From Sinotaia quadrata (taxonomy: Eukaryota; Mollusca; Gastropoda; Architaenioglossa; Viviparidae), in the NCBI GenBank assembly GCA_028829895.1, contig CM054179.1:72925663-72989662 (forward strand): 64,000 bases of DNA, in the 5' to 3' direction. Position 1 is the stretch's first letter. Each line of letters starts with the position of its first letter. The translations under genes and the position numbers were made by a program. Shown here piece after piece: positions 34,641 through 46,915 of the stretch. The notes under the pieces were generated by a model that saw only the letters and a list, made by a program, of their open reading frames with translations, did not search any database and was not told the origin of the DNA.

Positions 34641-35489
34641 AGGTGTGGGATTGAGCGTTAAAGCTGAAGAAGTACCTGCCACCCGAAGTAAATTAAGAGA
34701 AAGATTTCTACCTGTAGATGTGAAGGGACGGGCGACCATCAGCTAAATTAGAGGACTGAGCGTGAAATTTCTTAGTAATCTAATATTAGTAACCACATTT
34801 TTAGTTTTGAGTAAATAATTTCACTTGGCTACTTTTTAATAAGATAACGAAGAATGTAATTTATGCTAAACGATTAGATTTAACGTTCATTTCATACTAA
34901 AAATTAAACAGAAATATAACATGCAATAATGTTTATTGGAAACAACATTCAACATTTACTTTTTTTTTTAACTGTTAGACGCAAGAAATTGGGAGCGGTT
35001 TTGCTCCTCAACATAATTCAAGATGTTGCTGCTCATTCGAGAACATATCGCTCAATAGACTTCGGACTGTAGTGGTTGTTTTCGCTCCTTGGACAGTACC
35101 GAAATTGGCTCACTTTGAGTTCCAGCGACATGCGACAGAAACACACAGTCAGCAAGGGCGAGCATCTTTGCCGGGAAATGCCGACACTGGCCTGGAGCTG
35201 TTTCAGCGAAATAATAACCAAGCAGCCAGGAAAGTGTGAAGGGAGGCAAGTCCTACCAGAACTCCCCAGGGAAAAGAACGTCAAAAACGAAAGTCCCCAC
35301 CAACATTCTGGAAGGAAAAGGCCAACATAACTACCATCACAGCGAACCTGGACGCACTTCTGAAGCTCAAGAGTGCAGTGTAATGATTTTAACAGAATTC
35401 AATAGAGGTCTGGAACCTGACTAGATTCTGCCATTCTCGCATTTAGTTTTATCAAACAACTTTGCCTAAGGTCTGTAAGTTCTAGCAAT
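34641..35489. other. Region downstream of gene B, with a conserved block
   Basis: The part at about 35085-35205 is the partner of 19540-19660. A plus frame at 35076-35330 is open but the copy A homologue has stops, so coding is not supported. Confidence 0.35.
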
Positions 35490-35970
35490 CCAAAAGTGTG
35501 GTTCGTCCTCCGCACTGAACTCTCAAAATAAAACTGATTAATTAAGTCAAGAAGTGTAAAAGTGTAGTTCGTCTGCCTCACTGAACTCTCAAAATAAAAC
35601 TGATTAATTAAGTCAAGAAGTGTAAAAGTGTAGTTTGTCAGCCGCACTGAACTCTCAAAATAAAACTGATTAATTAAGTCAAGAAGTGTAAAAGTGGAGT
35701 TTGTCAGCCGCACTGAACTCTCAAAATAAAACTGATTAATTAAGTTAAGAAGTGTAAAAGTGTAGTTCGTCTGCCTCACTGAACTATCAAAATAAAACTG
35801 ATTAATTAAGATAAGAAGTGTAAAAGTGTAGTTCGTCTGCCTCACTGAACTCTCAAAATAAAACTGATTAATTAAGTCAAGAAGTGTAAACAGGTAGTTC
35901 GTCTGCTGCACTAAACTTTGGAAATAACTAATTAACTAAGCCGAGAAGTGTAAACAGGACATAATACATG
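35490..35970. repeat. Minisatellite, 66-bp unit x 7
   Basis: 'ctgaactctcaaaataaaac' recurs exactly every 66 bases (35515, 35581, 35647, 35713, 35779, 35845, 35911). 66 is a multiple of three, so the minus frame encodes a 22-residue repeat with SSVRQTNYTFTLLDLINQF. There is no sign that it is expressed. Confidence 0.95.
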
Positions 35971-36412
35971 AACAAATAAAACAATTGAACACCTACCGAT
36001 ATACTGAGTGACCGACTAACCCAATGATTGACTGCTGCCAGCTTTTGTTGATTTTTCAAGAGGGCACTTCAAACCAAAATTTAGGAGGAGTGGAAAAGCA
36101 AAGGAATGGAGAGAAAGAGAATGGTGGATATTTTTTTTTCTTGGGGGTGGGTGGGATTCAGAGGTAGTTTTCGTTCTTATGAGACTGTTCTTGCCTAAGT
36201 GAGTGCTAATATTTGTCCGCCTGTTAATATATATTTTTAGTCTGTCCTTAAGACAGACAAGAATGCATATATTAATAGAGAGCGATCACTTCTCGTCAGC
36301 ACAGTCAACTCGACACCATTTTTTTTCTTTAACGTTTGTTAATATTAGTTCTTCAAAGGGGTTTGTATATCGTTCAAGCTTTATTCATACAACTGTTCAA
36401 CGGGAGTGGTGT

Positions 36413-36417
36413 GTGCA

Positions 36418-36512
<95 letters not shown>
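36413..36512. repeat. (GCGT)n(GT)n microsatellite
   Basis: Nine or so GCGT units followed by a long GT run. Confidence 0.95.
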
Positions 36513-36515
<3 letters not shown>

Positions 36516-36878
36516 ATGCGTGAAGGGCAAGAACGAACCTAATTCCCTAATTTCAATAAATCGAGCACACACACAAAATATAATGGTCGCAGAATAAAAC
36601 AGCAAGAAGACATCCACCCCAAAGTCTCCCGTGGATATGAAAGATTTTCTTGGCACGTTCATACCCAAACACTCACAGCAGCGAAGTAGATTTCTCTATA
36701 CGGATACATGTCATCTGCTCCTTGACTGAAACTGATCATTCCCATGGCAACGTTTGTTAAAACCACGAAGTTGTATAACGGCATGAAATACCGTCGTCTA
36801 AACTATCAGTGTTGGTTTAACACCGGTTGTATTAGTTTATAATGTTTTTACCCGATTTTTTTTAGATTTAAAAGAGTT

Positions 36879-36884
36879 TTTATT
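36879..36884 (-). terminator. Candidate poly(A) signal of gene B
   Basis: AATAAA on minus, about 340 bases past the gene B stop codon and just beyond the 52-bp array. Use is inferred. Confidence 0.35.
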
Positions 36885-36924
36885 GTGAGGGGGCCTGGAA
36901 GCAAGAACTCGCGCCGACTTATTG

Positions 36925-37222
36925 TTATCTTAATTTATCACTGGTTTCACAAGATTCACCTAGGAGTTTTCATTTGTTATCTTAATTTATCACTGGTTTC
37001 ACAAGATTCACCTAGGAGTTTTCATTTGTTATCTTAATTTATCACTGGTTTCACAAGATTCACCTAGGAGTTTTCATTTGTTATCTTAATTTATCACTGG
37101 TTTCACAAGATTCACCTAGGAGTTTTCATTTGTTATCTTAATTTATCACTGGTTCCACAAGATTCACCTAGGAGTTTTAATTTGTTATCTTAATTTATCA
37201 CTGGTTTCACAAGCTTCATCTT
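36925..37222. repeat. Minisatellite, 52-bp unit x 5.7, grown from the gene B stop-codon region
   Basis: Units start at 36925, 36977, 37029, 37081, 37133 and 37185. The last unit merges into the end of the coding sequence and carries the true stop codon ('cttcatcttctagttttcca'). The earlier units have the related 'attcacctaggagttttca'. The array would form most of the 3' untranslated region of gene B. Gene A has a single copy. Confidence 0.9.
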
Positions 37223-37780
37223 CTAGTTTTCCACAATCACTTCCAGGCTAGGCGTGAGAGTTGTTTTGTTTACGGGTTTCTTTCCACTCTTGGAGCTCCC
37301 GTTCTGTTGATTGTCGTCCGCGGGGACAGTCTTTTCAGGGGGAGTCTGGATTTGCTCATACACCGGATGTTCGTACGCGTCATTGTAGTGGGGGTCCAGC
37401 CAGCGAGGCTGAAAGTGATATTCCGATACGGAGCCCACTGCCTGACTCTGAAGCGTCATGGGTTGGGCGCCCGTCTTGGAACCGCTCTCATTGAAGATCG
37501 CAGCTATTTGTTCTTCTTTGGATTCACTCAGGGTTTCTTCGCTTTCCGAGGAACCGTTACTGCCACAGGTGCAGACGGGTTTGCCTTGCTTCAGTCGACG
37601 TTTCGTTCGAACGGTAAACGGGATGATGAGGGCGATGGCGCAGATGAAAGCGACGATGATGCCAACGTAGACTGCACTACTTTGGTCTGTACTGTTGGTG
37701 TGCTCCACTAGTATGACGAAAGCCATTGGATTGGACACAATCATGTCGGGTTGACCCGCAGTTCGGTTAATTAACATCAC
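37223..37780 (-). CDS. Gene B last exon: transmembrane and cytoplasmic part of a type I membrane protein
   Basis: Paralogue of the gene A last exon: 185 codons plus TAG after the acceptor AAATACTTTCAG|GTGATG, phase 0. The hydrophobic helix, the RTKRRLKQGKPVCTCGSNG juxtamembrane stretch and the Tyr-rich SEYHFQPRW...VYEQ block match gene A exactly. The extracellular stub after ILVEH, the acidic linker and the last residues (EVIVEN, no final KF) differ. The open frame and the concentration of changes outside the helix and Tyr block argue that this copy is still functional. The protein family is unknown. Confidence 0.85.
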   Translation of the reverse strand: MMLINRTAGQPDMIVSNPMAFVILVEHTNSTDQSSAVYVGIIVAFICAIALIIPFTVRTKRRLKQGKPVCTCGSNGSSESEETLSESKEEQIAAIFNESGSKTGAQPMTLQSQAVGSVSEYHFQPRWLDPHYNDAYEHPVYEQIQTPPEKTVPADDNQQNGSSKSGKKPVNKTTLTPSLEVIVEN

Positions 37781-38379
37781 CTGAAAGTATTTGAGTAAAC
37801 TAGATGAAACCCAATAGTAATAATTTATAATAATTAATTTTCATAAGTGTAAATTCCAGGTATATTTTGACTGGTTAGCTGGATGAAGAAATTTCACAAA
37901 CAATTTGGCTAAAACAGGTTTGTCGGGTTCTCATGTGTTTGTTTTACGTTGTATGTGTATGAACATGTAATGTTATGTTTGTGCTTGAGTGTGTGTGAAT
38001 GAGAGAGGGGGGAGAATGTGTGTGGTGTGTAAACTGAATGTTTGTGTGTGTCTATACATGTGTATATATGTGTGTTCGTGGTTAGATGCTACAGATTGGC
38101 ATTTATCTAATTACAAATATTGGAACAACACATACAAAATACAGTCTTCCATCCACCACTAACAGGAAAAGGTTATCATTTTTCCCATTTAGCAATAATT
38201 GGCTCACAATCAAAACCATTGACACACACCCATATTCTGAAACTGTCTGACAAATCTTATCCATTAATTTTTCATTTTTAAAGTCAATCTGTCTATCTCA
38301 CACGTATGTTGTTAAACTACCTTTCTTAAATTTCTATCGATCTGCAATTAGTCATTCTTATACATATATAGTTGTTATC

Positions 38380-38870
38380 AATCTGCCTTATTTACATAAT
38401 TACAGTTGCTGTCAATCAGCCTTTTTTACACAGTTATAGTTGCTGTCAATCAGCCTTTTTTACACAGTTATAGTTGCTGTCAATCAGCCTTTTTTATACA
38501 CTATTATAGTTGCTGTCAATCAGCCTTTCATTCAAATACGTAGTTGCTTTTAATCAGCCTTTCTTACACAATTGTAGTTGCTTTCAATATGCCTTTCTTA
38601 TACAGCTGCATTTTCTTTCAATCTGTCTTTCATACAAATATATAGTTGTTGTCAATCTACTTTTTTTAAAGAAGTTTAGTTGCTGTTAATCAGCCTTTCT
38701 TACACAATTGTCGTTGCTTTCAATTTTCCTTCCTTACACAATTGTAGTTGCTTTCAATCTGCCTTTCTTACATAATTGTCGTTGCTGTCAATCAGCCTTT
38801 CTTACACAATTGTCGTTGCTGTCAATCAGCCTTTCTTACACAATTGTAGTTGCTGTCAGCCTTTTGAACA
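38380..38870. repeat. Minisatellite, about 33-bp unit x 14
   Basis: The unit is 'gttgctgtcaatcagccttt' + cttacacaattgta with many variants. Confidence 0.92.
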
Positions 38871-39489
38871 CATATGTAGATGCTCTCAGTCTACCTATGT
38901 AATTGCTGTAATCTGCCTAGCAATTTATAAGTGCAGTCGATATTCTGATGTCATCCTTACCATAGTTACAGCAAGTGACAGTAACGTGCGAAGCAACGAG
39001 GACAAAACAACGCTTACTTGAAGAACAAGCATGTGAACACGGACGCAAACTAGTAATAAATTACTGTCAATATTGAGAGGCTCATAAATAAAAGTAATTT
39101 GCTCAGGCAATAATAGATTAATCAATGAGAAAAGAAATTAATGAGTCTCGTCAATACTTAAATAATAAATTAAATTTTATAGAGTGAGGGTGTCTGTGTC
39201 TTCAAGCTTTCGTTCACTAAAGGCTGAGGTCACTTTTCAAAAACTACCGCAGTCTGAATTAGGAAGAGTTAATTCCCTTCGTTTCCAACTTACCTAAATA
39301 CGACTGATGCGCAGGATATGTATGCGAAAGAGCCATTTCGTGGGCAATCGATATCATATGTATCAGAATTGTGAGAATAAGTTTAAAATTACACCATGAA
39401 CGGACATTTACAGCACTCGGTATTCAGAACGTCCAGTGTGGAAGAAATGTCTCGGCTAAAAAACTTGACCGCATGATAATCGCATGCTC

Positions 39490-40130
39490 CTGTACTCCAT
39501 TACTCCATTAATATCCCACATACTCTATTTCCTCATTAGTATCCCTCGTACTCCATTACCCCATTAGTACTACACGTACCCCATTAGTATCCCACGTACT
39601 CCATTACCCTTTAGTACTACACGTACCCCATTAGTACTACACGTATTCCATTACTCTATTAGTACTACACGTACCTCATTATTACTACACGTACCCCATT
39701 AGTACTACACGTATTCTATTACCCCATTAGTACTACACGTACCCCATTAGTATTACACGTACCCCATTAGTACTACACTTACTCCATTACCCAATTAGTA
39801 CTACTCGTATTCCATTACCCTATTAGTACTACACGTACCCCATTAGTACTACACGTATTCCATTAGTACTACGCGTACCCCATTAGTAGTACACGTATTC
39901 CATTACCCCATTAGTACTACACGTACCCCATTAGTACTACACTTACTCCATTACCCAATTAGTACTACACGTATTCAATTACCCTATTAGTACTACACGT
40001 ACCCCATTAGTACTACACTTACTCCATTACCCAATTAGTACTAGACATACCCCATTAGTACTACACATACCCCATTAGTATTCCACGTACTCCATTACCC
40101 CATTAGTATCCCATGTACTACATTACCCCA
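39490..40130. repeat. Higher-order minisatellite of 'ccattagtactacacgta' units
   Basis: Subunits of about 19-20 bp ending acgtacc, acgtatt or cttactc are arranged in a repeating pattern over 640 bp. Confidence 0.93.
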
Positions 40131-41309
40131 TCAGAAAGTTTTTATTGCGATCACGTACCTGTATTAAAAATAGATAGGACAAGGTCTGTTAGAATCACTT
40201 TAGTAATCAGTAAACCTTAAGACAAAAGAGAGTAAATGAATGTGTAAAAAACCCAAACTGTACAACTCTATGGAAAATAAATTGTAAAATTAAAAAATAA
40301 ATCAGATTAGTTTTATTATGCATTTCAGATAAGAGAATACATTGCTTGTAAACCCGTTTAATTTTCTGACATGGAAGTCTGCATTGGCAAAGGCATCCTT
40401 AATGAGAGTTATATTTACAGCAATATTTGTCGCCCTTTACATCGGTTACCCGCAGGCAATAACGAGCGATCCCTTCACCGTGACTGTCCGTCAACCAGGA
40501 AGATGATTCCGAATGACCGTGAAAGTAATGACGTAAATCCAGTTTGCCCATCCTCCTACAAATTAGGAAAGTTAAGGCGTCATTGTCAGCTCAGAAAACA
40601 GTTTGTAAACAAATCTGATTTCACCATCAACTTAATGCATTTTAAAATTGCCATATCACACTAGAAATACATTTTCAGATTCACTTCAACGATTTATTTT
40701 TTAATTACTTATTATTTATTATCTGTTTTCTATCCACTCAGCTATCTGTTTATTAACACTCCTTGGAAAAAAACAAGCCCAGTCTCCGAATAAGAATGTA
40801 AGAATATTTAGTAGTAGTAGTTTTAATTTTTATTGAAAGTATCTTGAAAGGGAAAGAACTCTTCCTTTGCAATCGGCATTGAAGATGTTAACAAGCTTAT
40901 TTCTCTTTATGTTCTCTTACTGTGAGATAATATACATGTGATTAGACATTTCATACGAATTTATGCCACAGGAAAAAAAATAACTTCTTCGTTTCATACT
41001 TCTATTGTAGACATAAATAAATACTCACAGTATAAAACAATAGAGTATTGAAAACAAGCAGGCCTACAACAGTAAAACATGCCTGTAAACATACATCATA
41101 GTGAGTAATCATACGGAAATAAACATAAGGAAAACTGTCATACCAAATCACCCCCAAACATCTCAATTTCAGGTCCCACTAACAAATAACACAACGCACA
41201 CGCTCACACAGAGATAATAATTGCATCTTCATATCTAAATCACCATCGCCAGTCAGCTTATTATCGGTCGCGGTCCGGCAAGTCGAAAGAGACAATATAT
41301 ACACAAACT

Positions 41310-41535
41310 CCTTTACAGCCAATGTGAGCACACACCCAATGTGAACACACAGCCAATGTGAGCACACACCTAATGTGAACACAGCCAATGTGAGCAAACA
41401 CCCAATGTGAACACACAGCCAATGTGAGCAAACACCCAATGTGAACACACACCCAATGTGAACACACAGCCAATGTGAGCAAACAGCCTAATAGTGAACA
41501 CACAGCCAATGTTAGCACACACCCTAATAGTGAAC
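41310..41535. repeat. Minisatellite, 17-bp unit x 13
   Basis: Alternating 'acacacagccaatgtga' and 'gcacacacccaatgtga'. The minus frames give His-Trp-Val-Cys-type repeats that I regard as by-products. Confidence 0.93.
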
Positions 41536-43040
41536 ACTATGTCACGCTCGCGTCTTTGTGATTAATTTCATTATAAATTCTTTCCGTCATCATTACTTTT
41601 ACCTTACAAACTTTTTCTATTTTATCCCTAAGTTCACGTGTATTTGTTTCCTGTTATATAGTATCTTTCTTTTCGTATCTTGAGGTTGAGATTGGGGATC
41701 TCGTCGTGGCCGTTTGTAATTGTAATGTTTTAAATGTTTAAACGTAAATACTCGTGACATCTGACACTGCTGAAGTGTGGGTGGACGTGTGGGTGTCCAC
41801 TTTAGGGTTTTAATTATTTTTACACCACCTTTCTAAAACTCCCACGCCACACGTTCGTGTTTCGATTTCCAAAGTGACTATCGATCTCTGTAAGGTGTGA
41901 TCAAGTTATCCGTTTCGTCTCTAGAAATCCCCAAAGCAGGCATGGAGTAGTTGACGAAAGCTGCTATCCTGAAATGATGACTGATCACACTAAACTAAAA
42001 ACCTGCGATTGGTGTGCTTGTAGGTTTTCCTTGGTGAAAATAGCACTGGGCAAATCCCATCCAAGCTATGAGTTTTGCTTGATGAAAATTGCACTGGGCA
42101 AACCCCTTCAAAGTTATGAGTTTTGCTTGTTGAAAGTGTTAAACAGCGGTGCTGTTCAGTGCTTGCATGACCGTGGGAATTGAAATGACTGACCCTGGGA
42201 CTCAGGCCTTAGGTTTCCATTAGATCAATCAACAGATGTCGACTTTAATATCTTCACGGCTTTCACAACCTGCTAAAATGATTCAATTACTTAAGAGAAC
42301 ATATTTCTATTGCTTTCATTTACCCTTATTACAAGAATGCTTAATAACCAAACAATTTCAGTGCAGTAAAAAGTAAATATGCTTACAGTTTGTAAGTAAG
42401 TGTGTACGCGCGCGCGTGTGTGTGTGTGTGTGTGTGTTGCAAGATCTCAAGCGCAGCTGTCTTTCATGCCCACTGCAATAAGTTTACTTAATACAAAAGG
42501 ACGTCAATTGAGTTTAAAATGCACCAACGATACACTCGTAATAGAACTGTTGACCTTTGACCTATGTACCTCTAGTTTTCTCGAAGAATAAAATAGGCTA
42601 TTTTTTTTAGGCATTAGATTAGAAGAAGAAAAGTACTATTGTATAGCAAATGTTAAACCGTAATACATTATTGCAATTCTTATCATATTACAAAATCTTA
42701 AGCAATCTGTTGAGTGCTGGAAGTGAACAAAGAACACAAGGGAAGCAACTTTTAATCGGTATCGTGGTTATCTGCCGATCTTCTGCAACTATGCTGTGCA
42801 CATTTTCAAGTGTTGAACTCTCGCTGGAAGTAAATTTACATTACTTGTTACAGGTGCTTACAATGACACCTGCATGTTAGGTTTGATGAAACTGACCTAA
42901 CGAAATTTATGCAGTGGTCATCAGATTGGACAGCAAAAGTTCAGTAAATCCAATTATGTGAGCGCAAGAAAGATACACAGCAAGTGGGAATATCTTTGTC
43001 TGGAAGAAATTGCCCTCGGTCCTGAAATAGTGCGATCCTA

Positions 43041-43112
43041 CCCATAATGCATACATATCCTGATGCCGCAATCCGTCAATGATTTTAATTCTAACTATTG
43101 CAGCTATCTTAC
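43041..43112 (-). repeat. 71-bp tandem duplication of the exon 4 5' splice site (gene B)
   Basis: The exon end and donor (minus GGATATGTATGCATTATGG|GT) occur at 43112 and again at 43041. The second donor is GTAGGATC. If the distal site were used, the added 71 nt would put an in-frame TAG right after GTA AGA, so only the proximal donor keeps the frame. Confidence 0.8.
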
Positions 43113-43313
43113 CCATAATGCATACATATCCTGATGCCGGAAACCAGTTGGGTCGGTGACGACGATGTAATGGTCAGTGTTGATAGAGAAGCCATCCGAA
43201 TCGGCGTCATTCTGAAGGTAGAGGCTGCTCACTCCAAACAGAAGATCAGGAGGCATGTGGGTCAGCTTGTGTCGAAGTTGTGGTGAAGTGTTGCTTGAGT
43301 TTAATGGAGGTGA
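43113..43313 (-). CDS. Gene B exon 4: extracellular exon
   Basis: A 201-nt exon, 67 codons, phase 0 at both ends. The acceptor is TTCTGTCTGCAG|TCACCT and the donor TTATGG|GTAAGATA. The peptide begins SPPLNSSNTSPQLRHKLTHM, with two N-glycosylation sequons (NSS, NTS), and ends FRHQDMYALW. It is roughly 65-70 percent identical to the gene A exon, a faster rate than the neighbouring exons. Length is kept because a Leu-Tyr pair present after SDG in gene A is instead before the Q in gene B. Confidence 0.82.
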
Positions 43314-43329
43314 CTGCAGACAGAAGTTG

Positions 43330-43690
43330 GCAAAACCGTCGTACTATATATTACATTTCTCACTTCAATTGCTGTACAATTAATTACATTTCTAACCTCA
43401 GCTGCTGTACAGTTGATTACATTTCTCATCCCATCTATTGTACTATATATATTACATTTCTCGTCCAATCTATTGTACTATATATATTACATTTCTCATC
43501 CCATCTATTGTACTATATATATTACATTTCTCGTCCAATCTATTGTACTATATATATATATATATATATATATTACATTTCCCGTCCAATCTATTGTACT
43601 ATATATATTACATTTCTTGTCCAATCTATTGTACTATATATATCACATTTCTCACTTCAACTGTTGTGCTATTGATTACATTGCTCACCT
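43330..43690. repeat. Minisatellite beside exon 4 acceptor, about 34-bp unit x 10 (copy B)
   Basis: Units of 'ccaatctattgtactatata' + tattacatttctcgt. It includes a (TA)n run at about 43550-43573. Copy A has degenerate relatives at the same intron end. Confidence 0.9.
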
Positions 43691-43964
43691 CCTATAAATA
43701 TACCAATCTTAGCAGATAAATTCTACAATCTTACCAAATAAACTGAACAGTATTCGCATGAAATATCACAGTTTCAACATGGTAGATACAATTTACTCAA
43801 CCAGAACATTTATAACATTGCAAAGCTTTAAAAAAAATCTTATTATTGAAATAACACATACACTGAAAGTCAAAACACGCAAACTTCTTTAACAAAGGAA
43901 AAATATTCACATCTGAATTTTCATACAGGTTATGGTTATTACTCATAACTATATAGCTAACGAG

Positions 43965-44335
43965 TCCAGGCAAGTTATCTAGCTACATTTGCTACTGTAA
44001 GACAGTCTAGTTAGATAAATTGCAAGTTTTCTAGCTACATTTGCTACTGTACGACAGTCTAGTTAGATAAATTGCAAGTTTTCTAGCTACATTTGCTACT
44101 GTACGACAGTCTAGTTAGATAAATTGCAAGTTTTCTAGCTACATTTGCTACTGTACGACAGTCTAGTTAGATAAATTGCAAGTTATCTAGCTACATTTGC
44201 TACTGAAATAGTCGAGTTAGATAAATTGCAAGTTATCTAGCTACATTTGCTACTGAAATAGTCTAGTTAGATAAATTGCAAGTTATCTAGCTACATTTGC
44301 TACTGTAAATAGTCTAGTTAGATAAATTGCAAGTA
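43965..44335. repeat. Minisatellite, 52-bp unit x 7
   Basis: 'ctagctacatttgctactgt' recurs at 43979, 44031 and 44083, and onward. Central units are almost identical; the last three carry a small deletion. Confidence 0.95.
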
Positions 44336-45104
44336 TGATTCTAGAACGTAACTCAAGTTTTCGTTTTGAGTTTTCTATTTTTATCAAATCTTCTAAACGC
44401 ACATTAGCATGATGTTCGCTACAGACACAATGGCGTCAATTGGGTGAAGCGAATAGACCAATGAGTGCCTTTATTTTAACTAAATTAACATATACTGTAG
44501 CACACTTTAGTCACAAAGGGGATTGTGGTGAGCTTTAGTAACTTGCTGTTATTGGCCTTTATTTGTTTATTTGTTTTGAGTTTTATTCCAGCGGGGTGAT
44601 GAAAGACTTGGAAGAAATCTAAATTTCCTGCTCGGGTAAAGAAAATAAATGTATAGAGGATCCTGGGATAAATCTTTACCGGGTCAGAGGACGAAAGGAT
44701 TGCAGTTTCTGGTTTAGCTAATGCTAAAGTGAATTTCAGTGCGTGCAGATGTGACCCACTTCCATCAAACTAGATGTTAGAAACTGTGACCCAATTCTTG
44801 GAGACAAGCACTCTTTGCAATCCCATCAGATTTTGTCCACCGAATCTTGATAGTCTAGACGAGGTATTAGGGTCGTCATTGTTTGTTGCTGTTATATTTT
44901 TCATCTGACAGACACTGGATCTCTGGAACCAGAGGCTGGAGTTTGGACTCCACAGCCACACTTGACCTTTTGCCCCAAGCAAGATTCTCAGCCAATCTAT
45001 ATTTGTGACAAGATTGTAACACATACCTATCGAATACCGACATAAAGCACCTTCACCACAGATTACAATGAATATTTCTTTATTAACTCTCGTCTTGAAA
45101 ACAA

Positions 45105-45888
45105 TATCACCAATAACATATGGTTCATTTATATCTCACTGTGTTTCTGGGAACAAATTCATCCAAAACTACAACATATGGTTCTTTAATAGCACACTGT
45201 ATCTCTGGGAACAACATCACCATAAACTACAACATATGGTTCTGTAATAATTTACATTTATATTTCTGGGAACAAATTCACCAAGAACTTCAACATATGG
45301 TTCCTTAATGACTCGATGTGTTTTATGGAACAAATTCACCAAAAACTGCAACATATGGTTCTTTAATAACCCACTGTATTTCTGGGAACGTCACCCAAAA
45401 CTACAACATATAGTTTAAATGATAACTCACTTTATTTCTTGAAAACATTCACCCGGAACTACAACATATGGTTCTTTAATAACTCACTGTATTTATGGGA
45501 ACATCGTCACCAATAATTACAACTTATGGTTCTTTAATAAATCACTATGTTTTGGGAAAATATTTACCAAAATCTTCAACACATGGTTCTTTAATAACTC
45601 ACTGTTTCTCTGGGAACAACGTCACTGAAAACTACAATGTATGGTTCTTTAATAACTCACTGAATTTCTGGGGAAAACGTCACCAAAAACTACAGCATAT
45701 GGTTCTTAAATAACTCATTGTTTCTCTGGGAACAACGTCACTCAAAACAACAGCATATAGTTCTTTAATAACTCACTGTATCTCTTGGAACAATGTCACC
45801 CAAAATTATAAATTTGATTCTTTAATAACTCATTGTATCTCTGAGAACAACGTCACCAAAAACTACAACACTTGGCTCTTTAACTCAC
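45105..45888. repeat. Minisatellite made of the exon 3 5' splice site, about 58-bp unit x 13 (copy B)
   Basis: Each unit reads approximately 'aactcactgtatttctggga' + 'acaacgtcaccaaaaactac' + aacatatggttctttaat. The first part is the reverse of the exon 3 end and donor (minus AAATTCA|GTGAGTT). At least five units keep an intact GTGAGT, placing decoy donors in the intron downstream of the real one at 45888. Gene A has a single unit. Confidence 0.9.
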
Positions 45889-46079
45889 TGAATTTCTGGG
45901 AGCATTTTCCCACACCTCCAGTCGCAGGTATTTGGAATCGGTCCCTGGGTCAGCGACGAGGTACGGTAAAGTAGGGTGCACGGGTATCTCAGAGCCTGGC
46001 AGAGCTGAATCCAGAATCTGGCCAAACATGGACTTGCTTTCCAAGCGGTATTGGTACCAAGTATTCAAATCTTCGTGTA
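45889..46079 (-). CDS. Gene B exon 3: extracellular exon
   Basis: A 191-nt exon with the same boundaries and phases as the gene A exon (acceptor CACACACAG|TACACG, donor AATTCA|GTGAGT). It differs from gene A at three residues: Q to P in SAL(Q/P)GSE, S to T in HP(S/T)LPY, and V to A in WEN(V/A)PRNS. It is strongly conserved although both flanking intron ends have been overrun by minisatellites. Confidence 0.8.
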
Positions 46080-46094
46080 CTGTGTGTGCAAATC

Positions 46095-46915
46095 AAACAT
46101 CACAATCTATCACTCAATATTATATGCCAATGTATAAACAATTAATCAATCTACAATATATATTATTTGCAAATCAAGTCTTACAAATTAATCGATCTAT
46201 ATTCTATAAGATACGCAAATCATGTCTAAACAATTAATAGATCTACAACTTATATTTTATGCAAATCATGTCTAAACAATTAATATATCTACAGTTTATA
46301 TTATATGCAAATCATGTCTAAACAGTTAATAGATCTACAGTTTGTATTATATGCAAATCATGTCTAAACAATGAATAGATCTACAATTTATATTTTATGC
46401 AAATTATGTCTAAAGAATTAGCAGATCTATAAAATCTATTATATGCAAATCAAGTCTAAACAATTAATATATCTACAGTCTATATTTTATGCAAATCATG
46501 TCTAAACAATTAATAGATCTACAGTTTATATTTTATGAAAATCGTGTCTAAAGAATTAATAGATCTACAGTCTTTATTATATTCAAATCAAGTCTAAACA
46601 ATTAATAAATCTACAGTTATATTATATACAACGCATATCTAAACAAATTAATCGATCTTCAATCTATATTATATGCAAATCATATTTAAACAATTAAACC
46701 ATCTAGAGGCTTTGTTATATGCAAATCAAGTCTAAACAATTAATCTACCTAATGTCAATATTATATGCAAATCATATCTAAACAATTAATCGATCTGCAC
46801 TCTATATTATATTTAACTCATGTCTAATCAATTATCCGATCTATAGTCTATATTTTATTTAACTCATGTCTTATCAATTAACCAATCTAAAATCTCTATT
46901 AAATGCAAATTAGGT
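46095..46915. repeat. Minisatellite beside exon 3 acceptor, about 57-bp unit x 14 (copy B)
   Basis: Units share 'atatgcaaatcatgtctaaa' + 'caattaatagatctacagt' + ttatatt. It occupies the same position as the 24756-25275 array of copy A. Both contain 'tgcaaatca', part of the acceptor. Confidence 0.9.

Larger units (their letters stand above)
37781..43112 (-). other. Gene B last intron, repeat-rich
   Basis: The donor GTAAGATAGC begins at 43112 (minus); the acceptor TTTCAG ends at 37781. It holds three large minisatellites (38380-38870, 39490-40130, 41310-41535), a (GT)n at about 42415-42437, and a 71-bp duplication of the exon 4 donor at its upstream edge. Open frames inside, such as 40371-40664 plus, lack support. 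Confidence 0.7.
43691..45888 (-). other. Gene B intron 3, upstream part
   Basis: Together with the acceptor-side array this is the intron between exon 3 and exon 4. It holds a 52-bp array, the doubtful conserved block 44915-45028 and the splice-donor minisatellite. Confidence 0.6.

Noticed and set aside
40371..40664. 97-codon plus ORF in the gene B intron
   Set aside because: No motif, no paralogous partner in copy A, no clear splice context.
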